Assembly: GCA_037576215.1 (NCBI GenBank)
Contig: JBANDB010000004.1
Span: 5,580,001 to 5,644,000 of the forward strand
Source: Armillaria gallica
Lineage: Eukaryota; Basidiomycota; Agaricomycetes; Agaricales; Physalacriaceae
DNA length: 64,000 nucleotides
Reading direction: 5' to 3'
The translations under genes were made by a program, and so were the position numbers. The notes beneath the pieces were generated by a model. It was not told the origin of the DNA. It was given only the letters and a program-made list of their open reading frames with translations, and did not search any database. Positions 42,944 to 54,257 of the stretch are shown here, one piece after another (within the stretch, counting starts at the first letter, position 1; each line of letters opens with the position of its first letter).

Positions 42944-43640
42944 ACGTAACATCTACACACCCCAAGAGTGTGTAGTATGTCCGGAGATTCGATATCAGTG
43001 GCCATCTTGATGCGGGAGGGCCTATCAAAAGTGGAACTGGCCTCGACGACAATGTCCAAGATGACGGCGATGATGATGATGATGATGAGGGCGGGGGCAG
43101 TCATGCTCTGTTGCGGTGCTCTAGCAATATCTGGGGGAAGAGTGCTGTGGAAGGAGAGGGTGGATGGAGCATGCTAGAGAGTGGGAGATGTCAAGGAGGA
43201 GGGCGGGATGAAGATTGGGATGCTGATGACAAAGCCCTTTTAGGCATCGAAGGATGACTGGGGGGCACAATGATTGCACCCATAACCATCCCCATACAAT
43301 GACTATCCCACCCACTGCTGCCCACCCCGCTGAAATCCAATATTGGCCTCCTGCACACCCTACAGCTTCCCCAATCACCCGAGATTCATCTATCCCCCAT
43401 TTTTGGGTGGGGGAGCATGAATCTGTTTTGCATCAGGCCTTCTGATGTCTCAGTTGTTATGCGGCGGCACCCCATCCCCATCCCCACCCTTTCTGGCCTA
43501 TTCTTACCCCTACAATGTATCCACCGCTGCAGGAACCTCACCACCCCCATTTTTGACATCGGGAAATCCAGTGGGGAGGTCTGTTTTCCCCTTTGCTCTC
43601 TCTATCACCGTGAAAATGACACCAATGCCTCCCTGCCCAT

Positions 43641-45841
43641 ATTCCTGAGCCCTGGCTGTAGATTTTAGCCTTTGAACACAAGAGCTAGCCAGGCAAACCC
43701 ATTGAATTCTCAAAGTGTCTAACCAGAAACTGGAGCCAGCCAGGCAGATCCTATTTCACATATATTACTGAAATTGGTGCTTTGTAATTATCCTGGGGCA
43801 CTGCCACATTCCATTTAGGCAAAATGGGCTCTGGAGCTGTTGGGGCTGCCTATTGGGCCCTCTCACTCATCATTTGGGTCTGCAAAAAATTGAGAGGGTA
43901 GGGAAAATAATATATTTTTAGATCCCACACCGACTGCACCAATCCACTGTCTATATTGGCTGGATGCACCAGTCTGAGACAGGATGTACTTACTCATGGG
44001 AATATATCATTCCCAATGTGGTAGATTCTCAATTTTTGAAAGTGGGCTCAAATTTTTACATAAATATTGTACAGCAACAGAATACTCTTTAAATTTATGT
44101 AAATTAGTGTATCATAGCACCATTATACCTATACCAACCTTCCAATTTCTTTAAAAATGAGCAACAGCTGAGAAACAGGGCATTTTTGCAATTTTCGGAG
44201 TTTGCCGAAGACACCCAAAATAGCCAGCAAGATGCTATACTTTTATTTTTGAGTATTCCAGAGCCTTTCCATGCTCCATTAACATTATACATAGTCAGAG
44301 TATTAGTGTATATACTTGTATATGAGGTATTTTGGCTTCACAAGATATTCAAACAACAGGTAAATGCAAAATATATGTTTATAATATCATAAATCTGAGA
44401 TTTTAAAGGGTATATAGTACATTGTATACTCAAATCTCAATATATCATGCTAATTAGAGTTCCTTACATCATTTAATATGATTCTACACAAATCTATATT
44501 CCTGCCCTGAAAGAAATGTCATGTGAGAGTCCAAATATGTGTAACGTGCAAATGAAACTTTCACTGGATTTCACTTTTGCCTAACATAAGAAAGTGAATA
44601 ACGAAGGGTGTAGTGGCAGATCGGGGTGAATCGGACACCTTGCACAAGTAGTATAATGCAAATAGTACTATTAGCAAAAAGAATTACTTTCATTGAGATG
44701 TTGTATAAAACCACAGAACTGAAACACAGTTCAAAATGTAGAAAATCAGAAGTTTTGAGGACTAAATGGCAAATAACAACAAATTATGAACACTTAGAAG
44801 ACTAAAAACTACATAGCTACATTGTAAATAGTTAAAATATCATATCCCATCTATTTCTGAGGTCTCGGAGTGGATAGTTTGAGCAGAGGATGCATTTTGC
44901 TCTCTTGATCACCCCAGACCATAAATCTGCACAGCAATCAAGTGGCTGTACAGCTTCTTTTTCTCCTTTTCCCCACCACCTCCCCTCACCTCAACACTTG
45001 TCAAGCATGTAAGTAGTGCTTTTTATCAGTTCAAAAAATATGTTTTATTTATTTCTTCACTTTTAATCCTTTTTTTTATAGGTTTTTTCAGCATATCTGG
45101 CAGCCTCAAGAGCCCCGGATTGCATGTATCCTGCCCCCACGACCTGTGTAAGCCCTCGGTGGAGGCAGCACTGTTATATCTCCAGCCACCACAACTTTGA
45201 CGACACCAGAAGGTCCCACAATGACGACAAGCTACAATGACCACTGCCACTGCCACAAAATCAACCCTCATCCCTATTATAATATATCCAGTACCTTCCA
45301 CATTGACATCAGGGTCAATCGCCATCCAGCACAACTTCCACACACCACAAGAGTACTTCCTACATCCCAGGATTGAATATTGGTCACCATCTAGATGCTA
45401 GGGAAACCACAGAAGATGAGACATGCCACAATGATGACAATGACAATGACAACAGTGGGGGGGGAGAGAAGCAATACTCTCATGCACTGCCATGGGAGTT
45501 TATGGGAGAGCAATGCTGGAGCAGGAGAGAGTGGAGGGAGCATGCTGGATGGTGGGAAATGTTGAGGGAGAGGGCAGGATGAGGTTCGGGACACTGACAG
45601 CCAACAACTATGATGATGGATATACCGTGTTGGGCATCGATAGACAAGTTGAATGCATACCAAATGTGCCAACAATCATTGCTCTATGATGATTCGTCCA
45701 CCCACTGCTGCCTAACTTGCTGAACATCAACATCGGCCTGCCCTGCTCCTTCCAAACCACCTAGCCACCCCAGACTTGTGTATTCCCCATTCTTTGGCAT
45801 GGGGAACACAATTCTAGTGTGCACTAGGCTCCCTGATATGC
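43641..45841 (+). repeat. D2: second direct copy of repeat D
   Basis: Follows D1 directly, so D is present as two units in tandem. Aligns with D1 over most of its length. The minus strand near 45425-45470 encodes the hydrophobic stretch PPTVVIVIVIIVACLIFCGF, matching the position of the hydrophobic segment of D1 and D3. Ends at repeat A8. No intact gene. Confidence 0.65.
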
Positions 45842-47508
45842 TGATGAGCCTCCAGGCTCTGTACGCTCAGAATTCACAGATTTATCCATTTATCACTCAA
45901 TACCTTTGAAACGATGCCATTATAATCCTCACACACTTGATAATACTGCCAACACTTGATAACACTACGGATTTTCACAGTATATGCCACAAACATTCAG
46001 ATACAGTCCTAAAACCATGACATCCACTTCTCATGCACTCCGTTATCCTTCCCAGCTCACCTCACATCACAATTACCGTATCCCATCACGGCAAGGCACC
46101 ATTGATCAACAATCATCCTAAAACAGGGTTGCTACATCACTCAGAAGCATCTGGTTGATGCGCCCATCAATCATTTAATGAAATGATATGATTGACATGA
46201 GTACCCTCCCAGCTACAATAATTACAGGTATGGCAACTACAGACCATGTTTACTAAGGCTGTTACAGTGCCAAGACCTCGAATTATTGCTGCCACAAGTG
46301 TACACCTCAGCACAGCAACTGCAGCTCAATAATCCACAGCTAAACAGCACCTCATGATCCGCTCCTCACTCAATAAAACCACATGGTTCGCATCCATACA
46401 TGGTAATGTCAAGGACTTGCTGTTACTTTAGAACCACAGATTCCATATGTTTACTATGGCTATTACAAAAGCCAAGAACATACAGCCTTACTAAGGCTTC
46501 AATGAATATTCTAATTATAAAATCATACTTGTAGTATAAAAACTAGGTAGAAACTGCATTTTTAGAGCTAGTTCTTACCCAGTTGGCCAGACTATGGCAT
46601 TTCCAGTCAGCTATGGTTACTCCAAGTTATCCCTCACTGCTTGCTTTACTCTTAACATTGTTGGTTGCACCAATACACAAATCTTGCATCAATAACTTGC
46701 TTTTGTCTTTTAATGCCACAACATCACTTCACTTTCACCTTCTACATCACCATCATTTTCATTGCCCAGTTCAGTATTGCCTCCATGTAGGCCCAATTCA
46801 GCATCATTCTCCATAGGATCACCCTTGTCTTCACCATTGTTCAGAGTTGCCATGCATCTATTGCCACAGCACCCCACTCAGCACCTCAGTTGCTATAATT
46901 TCTACCAGTTTCTTTCAGTCTCCATATGTTTATTGCTATTGTTTTGACTCACAATATTAGGTACACCCCAAGCCATGTTTACTAGGCTATTTCGACATCT
47001 TCTAGTCTATTGCCATGATTTCTAGCCCTCCCCCATGATTACTAGAGCATTGCAATGGTTTCTAGTCTCTCCCCACGTTTTCCAGTCCTTCCCCATGACT
47101 TCTATCGCATTGCTATGTTTTCCAGTCTCTCCCCACATTTTCTCGACCATTGCTACAATTTCTAGCGCATTGCTACGATTGATAGACCCATTTTTGTGGT
47201 CTCTAGACCATTTTTGCAGTTTCTATCACGGTTTATTAGTATTCAAGTTATACTAGATTCCATCCCATCTCATTTATTGAGATCCATCCAGGCTTACAGC
47301 CAATGTCTATTAGTACTCCTTGACCAAGAGTACTACTTCACTGACTGAAAAGTCGCAGTGTATCTTGTGTTATTGAGGAATTAACCACATGGAGGTGCAC
47401 CAAACCACTCATACACACATTGCCTTGATTGCTGTGTTGCTATGTTAATTGCCTAAGCTCTCTCCAAGTTTTGGGTGTTGCCATTGCCATGGAAGTCTAG
47501 GCTCATCA
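45842..47508 (+). repeat. A8: full-length A repeat (1667 bp) with mismatched flanks
   Basis: TGATGAGCCTCCAGGCTC to ...GTCTAGGCTCATCA. Left flank is D2 (ATGC), right flank is the middle of a hAT-like element (TCAG), with no target duplication, unlike A1 and A3. I infer recombination between two A copies. Minisatellite at about 46980-47225. Confidence 0.82.
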
Positions 47509-48061
47509 TCAGTGACTATAATCCAATTCTACACTATTGAAAACATATAAACATCCACTGACATCTTGAATTTGGCTCATGTGTAGCTTGTTGCAATAAA
47601 TTGGAAAAGATCAAGAAAATGGAGCAAAGGCTTCAGTCACTTACCATTGCTCAAGATCATTCCCAATTTATGATCAGATGCCATAATCAAATTCTGCGAC
47701 CTTGAAAACACTTTACCACTGATGTGAATAAAATTTATATGATGAAGTGCACTCAGAAAGAAATAGATGAATAACTGAAGCTAATATAATAATACTTTAC
47801 AATGGCTATTTTGGACCAGGGAAATGTCCAATCAAAATTCTAATAAGATATTCAGATTCAGCAACCTCGAAAACCCCCCACAGACATATGCTATATGTAT
47901 AAAACCTATACGCACCCATGGCAAACCTGGGACCTGCACCTGTAACACCCGGGTTTTTAAGACCCAGGTCCAGGTACAGACCCCAGGTCAGGCATTTTGG
48001 TACCTAGGACCTGGCAGGTCAGGTCTGGGTGCACCCAGGTATGGAACTGTGTGACTCTTTA
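47509..48061 (+). mobile_element. hAT2: right half of a hAT-like element
   Basis: Closely matches 18725-19278 and ends ...ATGGAACTGTGTGACTCTTTA. The adjoining TTATATAT (48062-48069) would be its target duplication within the pogo transposase gene; the left half and left duplication are missing, cut off at A8. Confidence 0.82.
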
Positions 48062-49675
48062 TTATATATATTCTTCTCTGGAATATCATACTTCTCCATC
48101 AGCTCCTTCAGCTTGGCAAAGAAATCTGAAACCATAGTGCGGTTTAAAGCACATGTATGACATTTCTCCAGGCTGGTTGTCTATTTAACCTTGATATCAG
48201 GATGACATGAACGAAAGCCTTCCACCCAACTGCAACCAAGAGGTCTCCCTACAATATCAGCTGCATAATCACTGATAGTTGGAAGTGTAATTGGAATGCC
48301 TTGATGTCCCATTTCCTTCACCCAAGCAACTAATACCATCTCTTTGGAAACAGAAAGTCACTGCTGACTTTCATGTGCCTCTCACTGAGTCCTTTGACCA
48401 CTCATATGATCTTTGAGGGTAAAGAGTCACATGGTTCCCTACCTAGGTGCACCTGGACCTGACCTGCTGGGTCCTAGGTACCAAAATGCCTGACCTGGGG
48501 CCTGTACCCGGACCCGGGTCTTAAAAACCCGGGTGTTACAGGTGCAGGTTCCAGGTTTGCCATGGGTGCATACGGGTTTTATACATATAGCATATGTCTG
48601 TGGGAGTTTTTGAGATCACTGAATCCAAATATCTTATCAGATTTCTGATTGGACATCTCCCTGATCCAAAATAGCCATCAGAAACTATTTTTATATTAGC
48701 TTCAGTTATTCATCTGTTTCTTTCTGAGTGCGCTTCATCACATAAATTTTATTTGCATCAGTTGTAAAGTATTTTTGAGGTTGTAGAATTTGATTATGGC
48801 ATCTTATCATAAATCGGGAATGATCTTGAGCTGTGGTAAGCATCCGAAGCCTTTTCTTCATTTTCTTGATCTTTTCCAATTTATTGCAACAAGCTACACA
48901 TGAGCCAAATTCAAGACATCTGTGGGCTTTTATATATTATCAATAGTGTAGAATTTGATTATAGTCACCGATCAATATATGGAGTCGATCCTGATGCACA
49001 GTAGGCATCCAGAGCTACTTGTTACATCTTGCAATCTTTTACCCCTTATTTCCTAGTTCACTGACACACCCTGTGAATAGTCCAAATAGTTGTCTAAGGG
49101 TTTTCTGGGTTGCAGAATTTGAATATGACCTCCAATCATTGATCTGACCACCCCCTGAGTAATTACACCTGTATTAAACTGAATTCATATGTATTTTTGC
49201 AGGTTTTTCATGTTTTTTTTTTTGACCTCTCAGTCCTCCCAGAGCTCCCAAATTTTATCTATGAAGTGTGTGTGGGTCCCAGATGAGTCACCCATGGGAA
49301 AAACCATCTCAGAATGCTTTGACCCGGACCTGTTAACCCATGGGTCTGAATTTTTAATAAATTGAAAACCGGGACCCAGGTCTTTCCACGGATCCACCCG
49401 GGTCCTAGTAGGAACCGTGCCACTCTTTATTTGAGGGTCTGACAAGAAACATCAAAGTTCTTGGCAGAATTCTGAAGGGACAAGCTGTATTCAGTTGTCA
49501 GTCCTGCCTTCAGACCAGATGCTTTAATGGCTCTGATTACCTCCTGAATATGCTGCTCCTTGTCAGAAATGTTCAACACTGGCACTGGTGGCTTGACAAG
49601 CAAAGCAGATGGTAACACAGACTGTGTAGCTGCAAGTAGATTAATGGATGGAACAGAAATGTTTATAGTATGCAA
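48062..49675 (-). pseudogene. Pogo/Tc5-like transposase, N-terminal half, interrupted by hAT3
   Basis: Minus strand: an HTH-psq-like region (QEVIRAIKASGLKAG ... AKNFDVSCQTLK), the hAT3 insertion, then DHMSGQRTQ, followed by a CENP-B/Tc5-type HTH (VSKEMVLVAWVKEMGHQGIP; YAADIVGRPLGCSWVEGF) and EKYDIPEKNIY just before hAT2. That last motif normally precedes the DDE domain, which is absent here. Stops include TGA after RTQ. The element would be Tc1/mariner superfamily. The reading is continuous once hAT3 and one copy of its 8-bp duplication are ignored. Confidence 0.8.
48420..49429 (-). mobile_element. hAT3: complete non-autonomous hAT-like element (1010 bp)
   Basis: Inverted ends TAAAGAGTCACATGGTTCC and GGAACCGTGCCACTCTTTA; perfect 8-bp duplication TTTGAGGG at 48412-48419 and 49430-49437. 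Internally three to four ~185-bp degenerate subrepeats, no transposase. It is the best reference copy for hAT1 and hAT2. Confidence 0.9.
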
Positions 49676-50142
49676 TGTGCCATAGTTAGTCTGAGGAATA
49701 ATAGTAACTGAAGGAGAGATTGGAGTAGAAATAAATAGAGAGACAGGAGAGGAAACAATGGCAGGAGAATTGGGGAAGATGGGTCTAAGTGGTGGGTCGG
49801 TGGGAAATCAGGAACAGGGGAGCTGGGCACATCATAGTCAGACAAGGGAGAACTGCCTCCAAGTGAAGTGAGTGATGAGTTATCAATATTGCAAAGAGAT
49901 GGCATTGATGAACTCAGTGGTGACATTGAATGATCTGATGCATTCTGAGACCCTGGTATGATAATTGAGACTGTCAGACAGTTGTGACAAGAGGAGATCT
50001 CCATTGGAGGCATTGTTAAAGTTGAACTACCAGACTGAATACTATTTAATAAGTCCAAGGCAAACACACAACTTTCGTCAGTAAGTGCACACATTTTCAC
50101 TGAAATTAAGGTGTTGCTGCATGCACAGTTGAAGAGAAACAA
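49663..50142 (-). pseudogene. Ser/Pro-rich frame upstream of the pogo transposase
   Basis: 160-codon frame (MFLFNCACSNTLISVKMCAL...), rich in Ser and Pro, ending in a Leu-rich stretch that overlaps the start of the transposase frame in a different phase. It may be the frameshifted N-terminus of the transposase, since fungal transposases here (MULE, 29758-30249) have similar low-complexity leaders. No domain. Confidence 0.4.
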
Positions 50143-50980
50143 TAAAATGAATCATATTTGAGATAGACACATGGACAATGCAAGGAAAACACTGTAAACC
50201 ATGCAGAAATCAGACATGCAGAGCATGATAGATAGTAATATAAATTTATTTTGTTCTATCTGCTCATAATCTCAGCCTTATCAATGGAAGAATGCTTTGT
50301 AAACATGCACCTATAGTTCTGTGACAATGCGCAACCAAAATGAACCCCCAATTTAAGCAGCAGCTTCCAATCTCTCATATCTTGGCTTGTTTTTCAGTTT
50401 CCATTATGAACCTTGATGAAAAAATCTAAAAAACATAAGGAGAGTGGGAATAGATGTCTTACCATGTAAAGATACATTTTAGAGACTTTTATTGAACCAG
50501 AATCTGGCTGTATCACACTATGACCCAATGCAAGAATGCTTGAGAAAATGATACCATGTGAGATAAATGAGCTGTGCAATGTCAGGATTCATGTTTCCAG
50601 GGATTATAAAGTTGAGAGGCATATCTGTGACCTACAGGTAGTCTCAGGATGCCAATGGTTGTCATTTAACGAAGAGATATGGATCTGATAGCAATCAGCT
50701 TCCTAAAATAGGATTACATCACACCCATGATAAACTTTGCCTTCTAGCATTGTGTAATCACACATTTTGAGCTTCTACTTTGGTTATTCACAAGATAACA
50801 TTTATAAATATATTTCCAGTGTAAAAAACTAGACAAAAAACTGCCAGTAATCAAGGAATCCATGAGTGGCCAAGTTCTGGGGAGTGGCCAATAAGAGGCT
50901 CAGAGACAGTAGTGCTGGAGGCTTCTGTAGTTTCTTGGCTTCAGTCAAGAACCTGTGCTTGAATTTCAGGTATGACTTGC
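50143..50980. other. Non-coding stretch between pogo remnant and A6
   Basis: AT-rich, only frames of about 60 codons (50394-50579, 50829-51014), no domain seen. May contain the pogo element 5' end; I did not find a terminal repeat. Confidence 0.35.
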
Positions 50981-52025
50981 TGATGAGCCTAGACTTACAT
51001 AGCAATGGCAACACTCAAAACTTAGAGAAAGCTTAGGCAATTAATGTGGTAGCACAGCAATCAAGGCATCATGTGTATGCGAGTGGTTCAGTGCACCTCC
51101 ATGCAGTCAATTCCTCTATAACACAAGATACACTGCAACTTTTCAGTCAGTGAAGTAGTACTCTTGGTCAATGAGTACTAGTAGACATTGGCTGTAAGCC
51201 AGAAGGGATCTCAATAAATGAGATGGGATGGAATCTGGTATGACTTGAATACCAAGAAACCATGATAGAAACTGCAAAAACAGTCTAGAAACTGCAAAAA
51301 TGGATCTAGATATCATAGCAATGCTTTAGAAATTGTGGGAGTGGACTGGAAAACAATGAAATAGCCTAGTAAATGTGGCATGGGGTGTACCTAATATTGT
51401 AAGTTGAAACAATGGCGATAAATGTATGGAAACTGCAAGAAACTGGGAGAAAATGTGGTAACTGTGGTGCTAAGTGGGATGTTGTGGCAATAGATGCATG
51501 GCAACTCTGAACAATGATAAAGACAAGGGTGATCCTATGGAGAATGCTGCTGACTGGGCCTACACGGAGGCAATACTGAACTGGGCAATGAAAATGATGG
51601 TGATGTCGAAGGTGAAAGCAATGAAACAATCCTATGTAGTGAAAGTGAAGTAATGTTGTGGCATTAAAAGACAAAAGCAAGTTATTGAAGCAAGATTTTG
51701 TGTATTGGTGCAATGAACAAAGCCAAGCAACAATGTTAAGAGTAAAGCAAACAGTGAGGGATAACTTGGAGTAACCATAGCTGACTAGTAATGCTGTAGC
51801 CTCGTCAACTGGGGAAGAACTAGCTCTAAAAATGTGGTTTCTACCTAGTTTTTATACTACAAGTACAATTTTATAAATAGAATATTCATTGGAGCCTTAG
51901 TAAGGCTGTAAGTCCTGGGCTTTGTAAAAGCCATAGTAAACATATGGAATCTGTGGTTTTAAAGTAACAGCAAGTCTTCAATGTTGCCATGTATGGATGG
52001 AAACCATGTGGTTTTATTGAGTGAT
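50981..52025 (-). repeat. A6: partial A repeat, cut by the gypsy3 5' LTR
   Basis: Begins TGATGAGCCTAGACTTAC and runs to TTTATTGAGTGAT at 52025, where the gypsy3 LTR starts. The remainder of A6 would lie beyond the missing gypsy3 3' end. TATA-type box TATAAAAAC on the minus strand near 51855. Confidence 0.83.
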
Positions 52026-52550
52026 TGTTATGTGCATGCCATGGACCTCTGTGTCACACTGACTTCAAACACAGACATCATCTCAACAGATCACACTATC
52101 AGAATTCCATGGCCTCCAGCTGCTTTCCATTTACTTACTCCATTTAATATTTTATTTCTGTTTCATTTTACTATTTCACATATTAAATCTAGAACCCTAA
52201 TTTGGTAGCAAACAGAACTCCATCAGATTCTGTCAGACTCAGACTCAGACTACCTACTCATATATATACTGTAGAATTACTTGTAGATACTCAGTTTGAA
52301 TATTAACTTGGTTTAGCCAAATCTATCTCTGACTCCAAGTATAATCCTATTGCTCTCAAGTCTGCAGCCTCCGCTCTGCTGGACTATCCTTACTCTATCC
52401 AAACCTTCACTCTCTGTGGACTCCATTCTGCAATTCAATCTTAGGGCTTTGGCTCAAGGGTGACGTTGCTAATAGCTTTGCCAAAGCTCACACACTCTGC
52501 AGACCTCCGCTCGTGTGAGTTACCTTCATCTATTTGGCATGTCCCTAACA
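52026..52550 (+). repeat. Gypsy3 5' LTR (525 bp)
   Basis: TGTTATGTGC...GTCCCTAACA, TGTTA/TAACA inverted ends. TATATATA at 52261-52268. The segment AGTTTGAATAT at 52293-52303, 32 bp downstream, is the predicted transcript start. Confidence 0.85.
52261..52268 (+). promoter_or_regulatory. TATA box of the gypsy3 LTR
   Basis: TATATATA, 32 bp before AGTTTGAATAT, the segment complementary to the primer-binding site. Spacing fits RNA polymerase II initiation. Confidence 0.6.
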
Positions 52551-52552
52551 GT

Positions 52553-52563
52553 ATATTCGAACT
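52553..52563 (+). promoter_or_regulatory. Gypsy3 primer-binding site (self-priming type)
   Basis: ATATTCGAACT, two bases inside the LTR end, pairs with AGTTTGAATAT of the LTR over 11 positions with one G-U pair. It resembles no tRNA 3' end (no leading TGG). Confidence 0.6.
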
Positions 52564-52663
52564 CAACCTCTTGAGTTGAATTTTCTTCTAAATCATGACA
52601 ACCATATACACTTACCCTCCAGAGACAGATGAAGGTTTGAAATGAAAAACACTAATCTTTTCT

Positions 52664-54148
52664 ATGGAAGATATAGCAGCATCTGCATCCAAGGAAAATC
52701 CGGAACTTTTCAGATCAGCCTCCATCGGAGGACAACCATCTCATAGGGAAACCTACAGCCACTCCAGTTTTACTGCTTGTCAATCTGACAACTATGGTTC
52801 TCCTAACCCTTTCAGTACTCCACCACCTGATGATCTTCTACATCACCAAAGGACAGGCATATTCAATGGGTACCATGAGAATCCAGATCCACATACCCCA
52901 GCACCTCAACCCACCTCTAATAGGGAACAAATGGATGCCGCAGGATCCGATGATTCTGGAGGTGAAACCAATACCCCTACTCATTCTTCAAATCAATGCA
53001 ACCAGGGTGACAACAGATCCGACTCCCAACCAGATAATCCAAATGGAACTGGAGGCACCAGCAGCCCTAATAGATCAGGAGGTCCAGGTGGTCCTGGTGG
53101 TCCCAGAGGTCCTGGAGATCCCAATGAACCAGGAGAACCCAGCGGACCTGAAAACAATGCTCCCAACGAGCAAGAATTCTTATGAGAATTTATAAACCTG
53201 TTGCATGGGGTTTCCACTTTGCTAAACAATCCTCAACCCAACAACATCCATACCAAGGTCAAAGAACCTGATACCTTTGACAGCTCCAACCTGTGGAAGC
53301 TTAAGGCTTTCATTGTCTCCCTTCAGTTGAACTTTAATGACAGACCCACTGCTTTTGTGACAGATGCCAGTAAAGTCAACTACACCATCTCTTTCCTTTT
53401 CGGCACTGCTCTTGACTGGTTTGAACCAGACATCCTCTGTCCCAATCTGCAGAATCTGCTGGCATGGCAATACTCTTATGCCATGTTCCTTGATGAACTC
53501 CAAACCAATTTTGGCCCTTTCAATTCTATTGGAGATGCTGAGGATGCCTTGGAACATCTCCAGATGCACAACAAAGACCAAATCATGAAGTATATGGTTC
53601 AGTTCAACCAATACACATCCTAGGTTGGCTATGGTGACAATTCCCTCTGCCATGCCTTCTACCACAGACTTTGCACATGCATCAAGGATGATATGGCTCA
53701 CCATGGAAAGCTAAACAATCTCCGTGACATGTATTTTCTAGCCCAAGAACTTGACACTCACTATTGGACTTGGAGGACCAAGATATCCCATGAAAACCGG
53801 GAAAACAAGTCCTCTGGTCCATATTCCAACAACCCTAAATCCAAGGGTTCCAATTCCAATGCCAGTTTTTCAACTTCTGGATCAGCTCTAAAGTCTTCTG
53901 ATTCCAACTCCTTGGGATCTGCTTCCAACCCAAAGCCCTATGCTGATAAGCTAGGCAAAGACAGCCATCTTACTCAAGAAAAGGACTGCCGCTGAAAGAA
54001 TAACCTCTGTATGTTTTGTGGAGATAAGCACAAGACCAAGGACTGCAACAAATGCAAGGCCGCAGCCTCCGCTAAGGGCCGTGCTGTGGAAGTTGAAGAA
54101 CCTGCTCCTGCCTCTGAGGATCCGGCTCCGATGGAGTTGGAAAACTAG
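52664..54148 (+). pseudogene. gag: Gypsy3 Gag
   Basis: One frame of 494 codons to TAG at 54146, with three in-frame stops: TGA at 53183 (expected Arg), TAG at 53621 and TGA at 53993 (expected Arg). N-terminal half is Pro/Ser/Asn-rich with a short collagen-like run (GGPGGPGGPRGPGDP, residues ~145-165). The capsid-like domain covers residues ~180-350 (KAFIVSLQLNFNDRP; ALDWFEPDIL; FLDELQTNFGPFN). Ser-rich region, then a knuckle CMFCGDKHKTKDC (CX2CX3HX4C). It would assemble particles and bind RNA. Start chosen at the first ATG of the frame, 52664. Confidence 0.87.
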
Positions 54149-54257
54149 AGGGCAGCCCTGCATCCTCTGTGTGAGATCAGGGTTGTGTTGACTGTAATTG
54201 CACATCAGAGGTTGTCACCCTCAATGCCACTGCTCTTTCCAATCATTCCCTAACCGT

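Larger units (their letters stand above)
38165..43640 (+). repeat. D1: copy of repeat D, interrupted by LTR G and repeat A5
   Basis: 38165-39762, 41131-41266 and 42944-43640 together align in the same order with 43641-45841 (D2). Examples: ATATTGGCTGGATGCA (38508, 43956) and the block with CTTCTTTTTCTCC (39520, 44960). On the minus strand around 43045-43104 it encodes MTAPALIIIIIIAVILDIVV. No intact gene. Class unknown; D is probably a mobile element that has lost its coding region. Confidence 0.65.

Noticed and set aside
52993..53229. Collagen-like minus-strand frame
   Set aside because: Antisense of the Gly/Pro-rich part of gypsy3 Gag; the Gag frame is longer and continues into a capsid-like domain.
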